Source: Diphasiastrum complanatum (Eukaryota; Streptophyta; Lycopodiopsida; Lycopodiales; Lycopodiaceae). From it: a stretch of DNA of 64,000 nt. Shown here piece by piece: positions 1-12,689 of the stretch; the first letter of the stretch is position 1, and each line of letters opens with the position of its first letter. Where the stretch lies: positions 29,448,361-29,512,360 of the forward strand of contig CM055109.1 in NCBI GenBank assembly GCA_029204225.1. The letters run 5' to 3'. The notes under the pieces are model-generated. The model searched no databases and was not told the origin of the DNA. It saw only the letters and a list, made by a program, of their open reading frames with translations. Made by a program: the position numbers and the translations under genes.

Positions 1-1198
1 TTACTTGATCTGTGTATGTAATTGCCATTAGATTTGTAGAATTAAAATGTATTAGTCTAGTTGAGCTCTAGAGTAATCTATGAATGCAGTAGTCTAAAGG
101 CTAGAAAACTATAATCATTACATGATTTGAACTATTTTTTTCTTTAGTCCTAGAAAGTAAAAATAATTATTTAAGTTTTATGAAACATAATGAAATCTAT
201 CTACATAAGAATTACTATTCAATATTAGATTCGATATAAAACAAAAAACTTTGAAAATTGGTATGTCATCAATGATGTCATGAAATGACGGTCATAACCG
301 GGTACACATATTTCAGCAACTAAACTGTGGATCTTCAAGATTTGCGAAAGACTGTGCATAATCATTTCAAGATAGTCATGCTTTTATTTTTTCTACAACG
401 GTAAAATTCTTCAAATATTGCCTTGAGAACCTCACCCTTGTAGCTAATCATGTGCTCCCTTTCACATATTTGTGTTGCCATATGTATAGCAATGGAAGAA
501 CAAAGGGAAAAAGAAATCTAGTTAAACAATCTATTTTCCCAATAAACATGTGGTGTTCTTGTACGAAGACTCATGCTTGCATCATAAGGATATCTACAAC
601 TAAATGTAATTCAAGATATCATTGCACGTATGAAACTAAATCTAAATTTACAAAATAGTAAAAGATCAAAGTGTGCAAGTTTCAATGTACTTGTTACACA
701 TATAGCAAGAAACCAAAGTATTAAACAAAACTAAGTCAAAATGCCACATCAACATCTAGCATGTGTTTGGAAAGCTAATGATCTTGTAAAGTGTACATCT
801 GCTCTCCCTTGCCTGTTCCCTTTCCTCTATCTTCTTCCCAAATTTCTTTGAGAAAAAGCAAGATAGAATAATACATTTTGTTATCTCTCCAAGGCCCAAT
901 TTGCACCAACCTTTAGATTAGCTTTAACTAAGCTATCCAATTTGCACCAACCTTTATGTTAGCTTTAACTAAGCTATCCTATTTAGAGCCTCTAATTTAA
1001 CCTAACTAAGAGGCACATTATTGCATTCACGTGCATTCTAATATTAATCTATTTTTGTAAATATACATTTACACGCATTCTTTTTATGTAAGTTATCTAA
1101 TGTGAAGGTAGATTTAAGATCACTTTCACTCTTGCCTTTACTTCATTATCCAACAATGACATGAAAGGTTGATTTTAAGATCTTATTCACAACAATTT
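1..1198. other. AT-rich DNA without recognisable gene
   Basis: I see no convincing coding sequence. The only possible ORF is short and low in complexity. The stretch contains a 41-bp tandem duplication near 0.9 kb. It lies just beyond the decayed gypsy fragment and may be further eroded transposon sequence, but nothing in it shows this directly. Confidence 0.5.
897..978. repeat. 41-bp tandem duplication
   Basis: Two adjacent copies of a 41-bp unit (897-937 and 938-978) differ at only about two positions. Each contains a run reading as caatttgcaccaaccttta followed by gctttaactaagc. It is a simple local duplication with no coding content. Confidence 0.85.
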
Positions 1199-3110
1199 TT
1201 AGTTATATAACTCACTTCTATTTGTAATCCAAAGTGAGTTTAAAAAGTGTCTTGTTCTAGAGGCCATCATCTTTGTCATGCACAATGCACCTCTTGATGA
1301 ATAATTTGGTAGATTGTCTTTTATATATTTGTTGTAATAATAATATGGAACTATTTTCTTTCTTGGGATCAATTTTTTTGGCTTGAATGGTGGTGGGCTG
1401 TCTGATTCTGTCTTTGAGTCAGGAGTTGGTTTGCTTGTGGACTTTCCAATTTTGCTTCTTTGTCGCTTGTGTGGTGTCAGCAGGACTGGATGCCTATGGA
1501 GAAGATATCTCCTAACGTTTCTTTGACCTGAGCTCGTGTGTGTTGACACAGTAACAGCTTGTGTTGAAGGGGTGACTTACGGAGAGGCTATGGCAGCTAT
1601 GTAACCTCGGCTAGCAGCAGCATCTCTTGAGGCCAAGGCAAGCTTCAAGTCCAATTTGCTCTAACTCTTGGCTATGCCGAAAAGTATGTAGCCTAAAAAT
1701 GTGACTGGGGCTCTTTTCTTCAGTGCAGTTATTAAGCTTCTTGAAAGGATCCCGACCCAATTGTACATGTTTTGTTGGCCCTCATAGAATCTCCCAGCAT
1801 TGCAAAGATCTGCAGAGAATCCTCATTAGATGTGTCTTTTTGGTGTGTGTATACTTTGTGAGGTACGCATACGCAACTGCTAATTCTTTGCACTTGATGT
1901 ATCCAACAAAATACCATCTTTATTTTTCCACTTGTCTACAGTGGTGTCTAGGAATTTGGCATATGGTTGTTGCAACATGTTGGTGAAATTCTTGGGTTTC
2001 TCTTTGTGGCCACTTGGGAAGCCAAAGGCATTAAGGTTGCTGCCAGCCAGATATATATACAACCCAAAATTTGGCAAGTTGATTTGGAATGTCAATTGCT
2101 TGTCATCGAAATTCTTATAGGCCTGGTACATGGGATACAGGCTCTGGTGTCCCTGCCACTTGGGAATATTGAAATCTAACTCTAAAAAAGAGTTTTGGCT
2201 TGTGTGTATCACTGGAGCATTTTATCATCTTCACATTCGATGAGGTTCAATACTTTTGGCATTTCTGGTATCCACTCAATAGGGAGTGCATTTATCATAT
2301 ATAAGGGCAGGATGGGAGTGTTGGTATCCATGGAGTTTATGGTTATATTGACTGGGTCCTCTTCCTAAACTTCTTGTTCACAAAGAGTGGCGTTGACACA
2401 ATCAATAGTCGCTAAAGCATGACCCTAATTAATGATATCAGTGCTCTGCACGTAATGACCATCATAGGTAGTTGAAGACCAATCATCTTCAATTCGTACA
2501 GACTATATCTTTCTCGTGGCATCAATAGAGATTCTCATGTCTCTATTGTCGAAAACTGTCTTGTTCTTCTTCCAGTCTTGAATCACTCTGGCCATTTCTA
2601 ACCAAGGTGTTCCAAGAAGGAATTTATAGGTGTGTAGTTCATCAAGAAAGTCTAGTACAACACACTCTATGGTGAAATTCAAACCCGCAATTTTAATTTG
2701 TAAATTTGTTATGTAACCTAAAGGCGTTGTCATTCTTTGGTCAGCCATTCGTAACTTGTACTAACATTTTTCCAATGTTGTTATTCCCCATGCCTTTGCT
2801 TAGAACAGGGTGATAATATTCACGCCAGACCCACTATTGAGAATGGCTTATACGGATGGATAAAAATTGTAGTGCACAGGTAAGGTGATGTTGTTACCTT
2901 TAGCAACACCAATGTGAAGTAAGCTCATGTCTACATTATGACTCACTTCATTGTTTTCTGGTTGTCTCAACTCATCTTGTATATGGGGCTGCTGGGAGCT
3001 GTGCAGTATGGCATCCCGCAGAGGTCTGGAAAACTTCACGGCCGTGTAGAAGGGCATAGTAATTTGGGCTTGTAAGAGATCTGAAAAACACTTGAGAGAG
3101 GAATCCGACA
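1199..3110 (-). mobile_element. Decayed Ty3/gypsy fragment (protease region)
   Basis: Read on the minus strand, the segment follows the same order as the protease part of the gypsy element at 47.9-48.8 kb. A protease active-site block (NSGSGVNII, about 2815-2860) is followed by a block ending LLGTPWL (2503-2748), then a stretch equivalent to ALATIDC near 2410-2440. The catalytic Asp of the usual D-S/T-G reads as Asn, and stops and frameshifts occur throughout. The 1199-1549 part has a Lys/Ser/Pro-rich linker-like composition, and its assignment is weaker. No LTR or target duplication is visible. It is the same family as the 44-60 kb gypsy, but in the opposite orientation. Confidence 0.7.
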
Positions 3111-3440
3111 TTCAAGTAGACATTAGATGGACATCCGTCAGACGATTTTTGGGAGCATTCTGTATCAACAGATGTCGAAATTAGACGTCTAATTTGTTGT
3201 CAGATTCCGACATCACGTTGGATTGGAAGCGACGTCTTTGGACGTCGGATTCCGACATCCACGTGGGACATCGGAATTCGACATCCATGTCGAACCCGAC
3301 CACCATCCACCGAGACTTGATGTTCGAGATTCTGGCAAGTTATTGATGTCGGATTCTGACGTGTTTTATGGATGTCAGATTCCGACGACCTCATTACGAC
3401 GTGTTTTTTTGACGTCCGCGACGAATTTAAAAAAAAAAAA
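3100..3440. repeat. Cluster of GTCGGATTCCGAC-type palindromes
   Basis: At least six close variants of the near-palindrome GTCGGATTCCGAC occur within about 340 bp (around 3104, 3207, 3245, 3268, 3348 and 3374), each followed by atc, gtt or a similar run. The spacing is irregular, so this is not a simple tandem repeat. CpG density is higher than in the surroundings. It may be the end region of an unclassified element. Confidence 0.6.
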
Positions 3441-3470
3441 AGCTCGCGATTCATGTTGCAAGTTGCGGCG

Positions 3471-4252
3471 GGTGTTGTAGCGATCGTTCAACTATTCGGC
3501 CACAATCCGACACTGACTATTCTGCTCCGCCAACTAGTCGTATGTCACTATCAGCTCAAATAGTTGACTCGAACATTCGACGGCTCAACAGTACCTTCAT
3601 CATGTCCGGATAGAATCTCTAACAGAATAAGATACTGTCCGAAGGCAACTGCTAACAACACGTTGTGCCTTAATCCTATTTGTAAAGTATAGATTAAGTT
3701 TTCTTTTAATTAGTTAGCCATGTGTATGTATCCAACAACTTATCAGTTGCTTGGTTAGCTCAATACTCTATCTAGTCGATCAATCGAACATCTAGAACGC
3801 AATTGTTTTGTTCTTTCTCTCTGTTATCACATAGTATTGTTTGAGGAAGAATGCAACTCTGACTACATTTAGACTGTATCTATTCACGACTAAATAATCA
3901 ATGTTCTAGTAATCTAGGTCGTGCATAATGTGATTGAATGCTCATTTTATTCTTGCTCATATCGATTATTGCTTGTAGATAAATTTATTCGTAGATTAAG
4001 CTGTCTTCTATGTCTAATTGTCTGGGTTGATTGTGACGCTCTAATTTTCGCACCTAATACACTTCCGCAAAGCTAAACTTAAATCGACCTAGTTCGTGCA
4101 TGGCTACGGAATCGACCATATAGATTCAGCAACTTCGAAGCTGTGATCAAGTAGGACAGACTTCAATCTATCAAAGTTGGCCTGAATATGATAGACGTGG
4201 TTTCATGCACCGAGGAGTACTCATCCCTGTCACGACACATTTCTCCCGACAT
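3471..4252 (+). mobile_element. Possible Ty1/copia 5' LTR
   Basis: A non-coding stretch starts with TGTTG and ends with CA. It is immediately followed by a sequence close to the initiator-Met tRNA primer-binding site of plant copia elements (tggtatcaga at 4253). No partner LTR was found in the window and no gag follows. The left border is a guess based on the TG dinucleotide alone. Confidence 0.35.
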
Positions 4253-5148
4253 GGTATCAGATCCAAGTGGGGGTCTTGTGTACGAGCAAGTGGGGGTGTC
4301 CTTCGCCCTATGCTCGCTTGAGTGGGGGTGTTGGAGGATGCAAGCTACACAAAGAGATGCAACTTCCGTAAAGGCACCAAAAGAGTGCATTTGTCCCATA
4401 AGTAAATGGAGACTAAAACATCGCCCAAATAGAAGCTCATAGTAGACACAATACCCTTGTCCCCTAGTACCAACCCTTTTGGGATCAAATGAAAAAGAGG
4501 TGGGTGGCTAGGCGGTGGGGATGGGATCCCACACGCGACCCATAGGTGCGCACAATGCGGGACATCATCTACTGAACCGGCGTGTTTTCGCTTTCCGCTG
4601 ACGACAAACTCTGACACTGAGAAATGGTTGGAGGGCCCTACGGTGCTATTGCGGCATCCAATTGTTTTTTCAGCTCATCATTTTGCTGCTCGAGTTTGCC
4701 AATCAAATCGATGAATGGTTCGATATGTTCTATTTGCTTGGCCTCAAAGTCTTGCATTAGGAGAAATATGGGCTCAAAATGGGCCCTTTAATAAGTTTGA
4801 CTTCAGAGAGAGGCTATGTAGAGAGATAATGGAAACCGATAACGTTTGGTTCCTATTTTTTGAGTTTCGGTAATGCCCACATTATAACTACTGTGGTTTA
4901 CTAGCTCTAACTTCAGACATTAATTAGTTTTTAGCAAGGAGAAAAGCTCTTTCTTTCAAGCCTTACGAACATTGCAGTACTAGCGTACACGTTTTCTCGT
5001 GGATATCCCAGGTTGACGAGCACGGAAATCTATGATCTCCCAAGATGATTTGTTTCCTCGGGCTCCCCGATCAATTTTTTGCCAATCTTCCTGCCATTCA
5101 CAAAGAATTTGGAGCCACGAGCGTTTGTAAGCTGCCTTGTGATAGATT
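4253..5148. other. Non-coding stretch with repeated agtgggggt motif
   Basis: After the primer-binding-like site, the motif aagtgggggt recurs three times between 4263 and 4331. The last copy runs into tgttggagga, which resembles a polypurine tract joined to an LTR start. I see no gene here. The short ORFs on both strands have no recognisable content. Confidence 0.35.
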
Positions 5149-5299
5149 TGTTAGCAAAAATAGAACAACCAGGATCTTTGGAGAAGAGAGAAAGCAAAAC
5201 AAGCTCACAAAATGAAACAAGAGAGGAGAAGTAGAACGAGTGAGCTTGTTTTGCTTTCTCTCTTCTCCAAAGATCCTGGTTGTGCTATTTTTGCTAACA
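5149..5299. repeat. 151-bp fold-back (59-bp inverted arms)
   Basis: The arms 5150-5208 and 5240-5298 are reverse complements with a single mismatch, separated by a 31-nt loop. The outer edges read TGTTAGC and GCTAACA, so the whole unit starts TG and ends CA like an LTR. The next bases (tttggtatcaaaac, from 5300) resemble a copia primer-binding site. It could be a short LTR or TRIM end, two LTR ends joined head to head, or a fold-back MITE. Any transcript would form a long, nearly perfect hairpin. Confidence 0.9.
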
Positions 5300-6954
5300 T
5301 TTGGTATCAAAACATGTATTTAAGTGAGGAGGAAAGATTTAGCCACAGGCCAGCACATTTGTAGGAGAAGGCGATCTTCTGTTCATCGCATTCTCTGCTA
5401 GCAAACTTCTACCAGTGAGGTTTTCAGTGTGTAGTTGCGTTCGGAGAAGGTGATCTTATGTTCATCGCATTTTGTGCTGGTAAAACTTGATCCTCTCTTT
5501 CAACTTGTTTCAATGCACAAAGCACTCTTTTGAACAACAACAAATGTTTTCAAAAGAAAATCACAAATATGAAACTTCTCAATTCTCTTCTAGCACTTGT
5601 ACCAAGCAAATCAACATACAGAATAATGAAATCTTGATCAACCTATGATCTATCCTCAGTCTAATGACTCTTGCCACTTCCTAATATTGAAACACACTCA
5701 AAAGAAGTTTAGCAACCTCACAAACTAGAGATCCAATCAAAATTAGGGTTTTGGCCAAATCACAAAAAAATGATTATTTCAAAATCTACATGCAATTGCC
5801 TAAAACTTGATATGCAATCTTGTAGCCACCACTTAGGCTTTTTCCAATGCTCTAAAAATTAGCCATACTATGTGAAATTGGAATTGATCGAGATTCTAAA
5901 CCTATTTTGAGCTTTGATCTACAAAAAATCCAATCTACATATGCAAGAAACCCGATTTTGGTGTAGAAATCCAATCTAGCATGCTCTAGCATTGATATTT
6001 TCTCCAAATCATTGATAGATGTGAATGCTTCCTTCATAACCTGAAACACAAGAGCTCTTATACCATGCGAATAATTTCAGATCATTAAGATCCAAAATGT
6101 CTCTTTGATCTTTGGTTAGATAGACAAGCAAATCACCAATCTTGTCAATGTAGAAAAATCAGCATCTACACTATGAATGAGATGCAAACTCTAATAGATC
6201 TTGATCAAACATGAACCAAAACATAAAATAATGTTGTTGTCTATACAAAAATAGTAAGCTACTATATTTCACATGTGTGGATCTGAAAATAACAATTAAT
6301 AAACATTCTACACATATAATTGCAAGATATCACAAGTATAGTGCACCAATGGATAGTAGAACCCGAGAGAACCATGTATAAGCATGAATGAGATAAGAGA
6401 GAGAAAATGTCTTCTCTTCCCACGAGTTACATCCTTTTATAGTAGGTCCAAACCTAAGTTCAAACTTTGGTTTTCCTCCATAATGAAAACCCTACTATTT
6501 TTGTGACTAGATTCAATGTATCTACTACTCAAATTGAATCCCTCCAAAGCTTGTGTTCTATAGTTTCCCACACTTTTCAAAAGTATTTATTCAAATTCTT
6601 TTAGTCTAATATAACTTTGAAAGTCAAACTCTAAGTCTAATATGAAAATTGGCCTCAATTGCCAAATATACAAATATGATCAAAATAGCAAAAGTAGTTG
6701 AAATCTCTCACAGTACTTGACTTGGTTGTTTGCGTGTTGATTCGATATGTATAGATAATAGGCAATATTGATTTAGCATGCACAAGTACGACCTCTGGTA
6801 CTAACTAGTTGTTCGTGCGTTGAAACGATATATGTACGGACACATGCAATATCAATTCAGTGCACAAATGTACAACCTCCCAAGATCTTTTTGGGCTTTC
6901 GCGCATTGAACTGATATTTGTATGGAAAACTAAAAGGAATATTCTAATTTTCAG
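5300..6954. other. Non-coding stretch, possible element leader
   Basis: No supported ORF. Two related blocks (about 5362-5411 and 5452-5493) share ggagaaggcgatcttctg-type sequence followed by ttcatcgcatt. The stretch lies between the fold-back with its primer-site-like sequence and a copia integrase fragment, so it may be the untranslated or deleted part of one copia element. This is inferred from position only. Confidence 0.3.
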
Positions 6955-8150
6955 AGAGAATATTCTAGATTTTCCACTTCGGCAAAGATTTCGAAGTGTA
7001 GCCTACGGAAGAAGAAGTGGCTACCTTTACAAACCTAGTCATTGATACTCTTCTAACAGTCAAGCTCTTCACATAGCTACTTCTGAATCAACTGATATGC
7101 TGTGGCATTTCAGACTTGGCCATCTTAATTTCAACAGTATTCAGCAAATGTCTGCTCAAAGTCTAGTACAAGATCTACCTTCTGTCAGCAAGCCAACTTC
7201 TCTATGCAAAAGCTGTATTATCAACAAGCATGCTAGAAGCCCTTTCATTTCAGACTCAGTTCATACATCCAAGGGCTTGCTTGACCTTGTACACAACGAC
7301 ATTTGTGGCCCATTGCAGACTGCTTCAATAGGGGGAGCTCTCTATTTCATTGATGATATTTTTCGAAGGACTGCTACCTACTTTATAAAGAACAAATCTG
7401 AAGCGTTTAAGTTCTTCAAGCAGTTCAAGGCTTCTGCAGAAAATCAGACCTTGAGGAAGATCAAGGCTCTACGCACAAATGGAGGGGGAGAGTATATCTC
7501 CACAGAACTGAAGGAGTTCTGCAAGGCCAGTGGAAGACATCAACAAGTTACAACGAACTATTCACCTCAGTCCAATGGTACAACTGAACGGAAGAATCGG
7601 ACACTCATCGAAAGTGCCAAGAGCATGCTGGCCCATGCCTCTCTTCCAAAGAAATTCTAGACAGAAGCTGTTACTACAGCTGCCTATTTGCGATATCGAT
7701 CCATTAGCAAAGCCCTGCATGGCAAGACACCTTATGAGGTGTGGACATGATCAAAACCATCACTCAAAAATATTCGAGTGTTTGGATGCATTACTTTCGC
7801 TCAGATCCCTGAAGATCTAAGAAGAAACCTAGATGACAAGAGCAAGAAAACGATTTGCATCGGCTATTTCATAGACCACAAGGCATACAAGCTCTACAAT
7901 TTGAATATCGAGAAGGCATTCACCAGTAGAGATGTCATTTTTGTGGAAGACCAGTTCATCGACCACAAGGAAAAAAACTGCTGATAAATCTGACCCAAGG
8001 ATCGAGCAACCAAATTTCGATCCAGGAATTCAACTACAAAATATTGACACTGGCTCAGACAACGAGTCAGAATCTCAATGAGTTAACCCACATCAAAGGA
8101 CTGAGGTTCAACCCAGAAGGTCAATTTTCAAGTGTGATTTGGTCAGTACC
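6955..8150 (+). pseudogene. Ty1/copia pol fragment (integrase), broken
   Basis: In frame, the segment shows a GAG-pre-integrase block (LWHFRLGHL near 7098, then a CKSC pair). The integrase core follows: the first Asp in HNDICGP, then the ALRTNGGGEYIS block, then TERKNRT with the Glu. The usual second catalytic Asp (LR-T/S-D) reads as Asn at 7478-7480. After a frameshift near 7660-7780 the integrase tail continues (FGCITFAQIP, then KAYKLYN and SRDVIFVED to about 7975), and a linker with EVQPRRS ends near 8145. RT and RNase H are absent. This is a dead fragment, with no LTR assigned. Confidence 0.88.
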
Positions 8151-10320
8151 CCAATCATGGCGTACTTTGGCCCTCATTTTTCCAAGTGGCACCTATTGTC
8201 ATTACAAATAGATCATCATCACTATTTCCATCCATAGAGGATTCATTTGATGCATCCTTAGCTCCTAACCATGTGGTTAAGGCTTGTCATGAAGGTCTAG
8301 AGTTTTTTAGCACATCGCCTAAAGGGATGCTAGTTTGGCTAGATAGCAAAGTGGTTAAGGCTTTGGTCCCAATCCCTTCTGGTTCTAAGGATGTAAACGG
8401 TTCTTCATTGCATCCTGGAAGAGCCACTCCTTCAGAGTTTGGTGGTGATGCGGGTGCACGCAGAGCTTGGTTTGAAGGTTCGTCCATATCCATAGGTTCT
8501 ATTTGGCGATTGAGGTCACCAATGGGAGCTTGGCTTTCTCCCCCTGAATCCACTCTCGTACCACTCTTAGGATATGAGAAACTCAGCATCCCAAATACAC
8601 CCAAACCATCCACCTTAGGCTTCTTACCACACTGAATGACTCATTTGGTGTGTGATACGACAATGGTTGGGGCTTATACTTTGCAAGAATTCGGCCTTTT
8701 CATTTCTTTATGAGTACACATACTAAACTCGTGCGGTATGGTGGCAAGTACAAGCTGGATGTCTTGGAATAAGTTTTGCTTTACGGTGCTTTTGTACTAT
8801 ATATAGTTTACTTTTCAGCTATATATAGCCTTGTTGGCTTATAAATAAAGGTTTCAAAGGATTTGATCTTGCTTAAGCAAGAGGAACTATGTGAATGCTT
8901 AACTCTCTCTCCACATCCTTGGGATGTAAATCTGATTATCCTTTGGTTGGGGTAGTGCCAACCTTTACCTTTTATTTTGACTCATCGACTAACTTAGGTC
9001 TCTTGTGTTGCATAAATAAGGCCATCGATATCGATATGCATAACTTCATTATTGATACCGATCGGGCTACTTGTTTAGTTGTTGGGCCTGAAGATAAGGT
9101 CCTATGTATGATTGACTTACTTGGTACTTTGGATTGGGCTAGGATCTACCTTGATTTCATAAAGAAAAAAGATACTCTTTTTTTTGTAGAAACTCTTTTT
9201 GGTGAACTCTTTTTGTTGACAAATTTGAAAACGAAGAGAGATTTTTTAATGTACATATTAAAAAAGTATTCTTTTGCCTAGAAAAAGAAATGGTGTTGCC
9301 CTTGTTGAACCCTCCTCTCCTACACATGATGCACCCCTTTCTCCTCATCCTTTGGTGATTTTAGATGATTTTGATGAGGATAGTACCTTCCAATTTTAGC
9401 ACTTTTTCCAAAATATCTATGATATTGGTGATCAGTCCAGATATGAGTTTTGTCAATAAAAAAACTGTCAAATTCCTATGGTCCCTAGCCGTATTATTGA
9501 GTTTAAATCCATTCACACTTTCTTTAAACTCTGGAGCTAACCCTCTATCAATTTTCTTGCTTTTCTTCCCGTTGAGCTTTGGATCATGTTTTCTCATTTG
9601 ACCGACAAAGAAATACAGACTTGTAGACTCATCACCTTGCATAAGAATAAGAATACTACTCTTGAGACACCCGTTGCCTTTGATATCATCATTTGTATGA
9701 ATGAATTAGAACCCTCTAGTTGTTCTTCTAAGGAAACCTGGGCAAGAGTTAGGGGACATTTCGAGACAAGCTTTAACCGTATGCACTTTCACCAAGTCCG
9801 TATCTGGAACTGGAAGAGATCTTTCTTTAAATGTTGATGTGGTGATAAATGCCATAACAACTCTTCTATTATCTGGTTTGATCATGCAGTATGGTTGATG
9901 ATGAATAATCTAAGTAGATCTTTCCTTGGTGCATCTCTTCAAAACCAAGTCAATATCTTCCTCTTGTGGTTACACAAGCCTACTAGAGATGTTGTCAAAG
10001 CACACTTGACCTCTCTTTTCATCCATCAATACATGATAGAAGCAACCATTGAGCTTTATAAAGATCCTAATGCAAAGTTACTAGCAAATTTGGGTGATGC
10101 TGAAAAAATTTGAGAAATTGAATGCCTTCTAAAAAGACCAAGTTTATCCACACTCGAGGAGAGATACTTTGAGAACACCAATAAGAGAAGTGGATCTCTC
10201 AATCTTAACAATCCTACTTCAGTTATCTCAGGACAAGGCTTCGGTAAAAGAAAGAAATTCATAGCAAACAAGGATAAAGAAGAACAAGGTGATAGTTCGA
10301 AGAGCGACCTACCATGAGTT
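8151..10320. other. Unassigned decayed coding-like DNA
   Basis: Several moderately long reading frames lie end to end with frame changes. Examples are 8186-8635 on plus (with a minus overlap 8287-8613), then plus frames at 8895-9281, 9586-9837 and 9895-10113, the last continuing past a stop to about 10300 with a Lys-rich end. The pattern of one long reading broken by stops suggests an old transposon protein. I recognise no motif, and function is unknown. Confidence 0.3.
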
Positions 10321-12205
10321 GCCGCTCACGGGATCCCGAGACTACTGTCTCCCTGATCGTACTGAGGTATATGGCTCTGAGTGAATTCCTCTAGGCTTCC
10401 TGATCTCACCATCTGTGGATCTGAACCATACAAGTTTTGACACATGTACCAAGCCTAGGCTCCTGCAAATACAGCCAATTGCATGACAACTATAGGTAGC
10501 TTATCCACGCCCGTGATGGTAGATGCCTCCCCATCGATGCCAATGCCCACCTCCATACTATATTTACCGCTTCCAAATACCATGTTACCCTGTTAGGAGT
10601 AAGTAATAATGATTTAGAAGTGATTATGCCTCATTGTACCGCCCTGTAGCAGGTTTCACCAGCCAAAAATTGTCTCGAATTTGGCCCTACAGTAGACAAA
10701 TAGTGAATGTAGCCATCACTAGGTCACCCGCACTCCGTTCGATAGAATGGTGACGAAAACTCCCCAAAACACCTTTCTCCCTACTTTGTGACGTCGCTCT
10801 GTCCACTAGCTTTGAGCAACCAGTTTCAGGGGTCAATTAGGCCCAATGATGGCCAAAAAATGTGCCCTCTAGCCAAAGATAGGTCCAAAACCAATTTGCT
10901 TGCAAAAATGAACTCCATTTTCATTCTGATAATTTTTAATGAAGAAAGAGCATTTCCTGGCCTTCGGGCTGAAAATTCTTAATGAATTGAATGGCCACTT
11001 TTCCTTCAATGGCCTTCAGGTCCTCTTCAAGCCAATCTAATGGCTTCAACGGCCCTCACCTCTTCTTGGAGGCTCGATCTCCACCATAGATCTCAATAGG
11101 GACTAATCCTGCGATGATGGTCACTTACGTGCATCGAACTACGTCCCTCTAGCCGCTGAACCCTTCCGAACACTATGCTCCAACTCCATTGAGGGCGCGC
11201 GAGCTATCCCGCGACCTCCTTCATCTCTCTCTCCTCCACCTTGCTTTTTGGCTGTTTTCAGCTACTCATATACGAGTTTTTGGATGTGCAACTTAACTTT
11301 TCTCTCTAGTTGCTAATAATATTATTTTTGTGTTTCAAGGAAAAAAGACTTGGTTTGTAGGCTCAAAGAGGTAATCTAGTTGAGAGAGTTTTTGCAAGAA
11401 GTTGTAGTATTGAATCGAGCATCAAGAAAATTGCTTTGTGACTGTCAAGATAGTGTTCTTCTAGCAAAGAAGCTCGTCTTCCATGGCACATTGAGGTCTG
11501 CTTTCACTTTGTTTGAGAGAAGCTTCAAGAAGACAACATAGAGTCGATGTATTTTTCATCTCAAGAACTAGTGGTAGATTCCTTAACATAACTTCTATGG
11601 ATAAGCTTGATTTCTTTGAATCTTTTGTTATTACATTTCAAGAGGGGATGGGGTTGTTAAAAGTGTAAGCTAGGAATTTGCCATGGATGGCCTGTGCATA
11701 TTGGATGCCAAACTTAAAAGGACCTCAAACTTCTCTTATAGGAGGGTGGGTGTGCATGTAGGTAGGCGGACAACCTTGCTTAGTCACGAAGTAATGAGGC
11801 ATGCTAATTGACATCATCACACACATATAGATTGAACCTCTATATTTTGTAAATGGATCTTCCATTGATCTTAAATGAAGGAAGATCCATCTACATATGT
11901 ATAGATTGAACCTCTATCTATATGTAAATGGATCGTCCATTAATCTTTAATGAAGGAAGCTCTTTGATTTTGGTGTCAAGAGCAATGTTCCTATTGTGTT
12001 TGTATTTTAGTATGGTTTTTTTCTTAATAATTTGTAATGATATGGTTTATAGGCCACTTTTTCATCACTTTCACTTAAAAAGACTCAACTTTTGGTAGCT
12101 CTTGCCAAATGTCAATGAAAAATACCTCATTGTTGTAGGATAGTTCAACGTACCAATATCAAGCTAATGTCAATGGCCCCTTACCCAATGTTGGCCCATT
12201 AACTT
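10321..12205. other. Non-coding stretch
   Basis: No supported gene. The 10.3-11.2 kb part is slightly more GC-rich than its surroundings, and the rest is AT-rich. A short tandem duplication sits at about 11826-11962. Confidence 0.4.
11826..11962. repeat. Diverged tandem duplication (about 65 bp)
   Basis: Two neighbouring copies share the run atagattgaacctctat, then gtaaatggatc, then ttaatgaaggaag. The first ends with a short inverted match (gatcttcc and ggaagatc). Differences and a small length change show it is not recent. Confidence 0.75.
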
Positions 12206-12408
12206 CATTCAGCCTCCCGTCACTCTCTCATCAATGCTGATAACCTCAATCTTGGTCGTCTATATCGCGCTTGGACGAATTGTTGCTTGGGCCCAAACTT
12301 TTGTTATGTCATTTAGCCTCCCGTCACTTTCTCATCATTATAACCTAGATCTTATACTTGGATATGCACTTAGACAAATTGTTGGTTGGGCCCAGACTTT
12401 TGTTATGT
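12206..12408. repeat. Tandem duplication (about 100 bp)
   Basis: Copies at about 12206-12310 and 12311-12408 share agcctcccgtcact at the start and gggccca-acttttgttatgtc at the end, with diverged middles. Any reading frame through it simply spans both copies. Confidence 0.75.
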
Positions 12409-12689
12409 CCTTAATGGATTTTACACGTCTTTTACTTTCACCACACTTACCAACCATTTCCTTGATGTCCTCAAGTATGTCCTTGACCCCTCTCCCCCGT
12501 TCCATAAATTTGCCTGAACCACTCCCTACCTCTTTTACATTCCATTATTCATCTTCTTGCCATTGAATTATCCCATACACAAGGCCTAGAAACAAATTCA
12601 CAACTGCTCAAAAAAATTGGATCACTCTATAAGAGATGCTCTTTCAAATTTGAACAATTTCTATAGTCTAGGCCTACTCACCCAAATCA

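Noticed and set aside
1723-2179. Plus-strand ORFs over the left gypsy fragment
   Set aside because: They are opposite-strand shadows of the minus-strand gypsy remnant.
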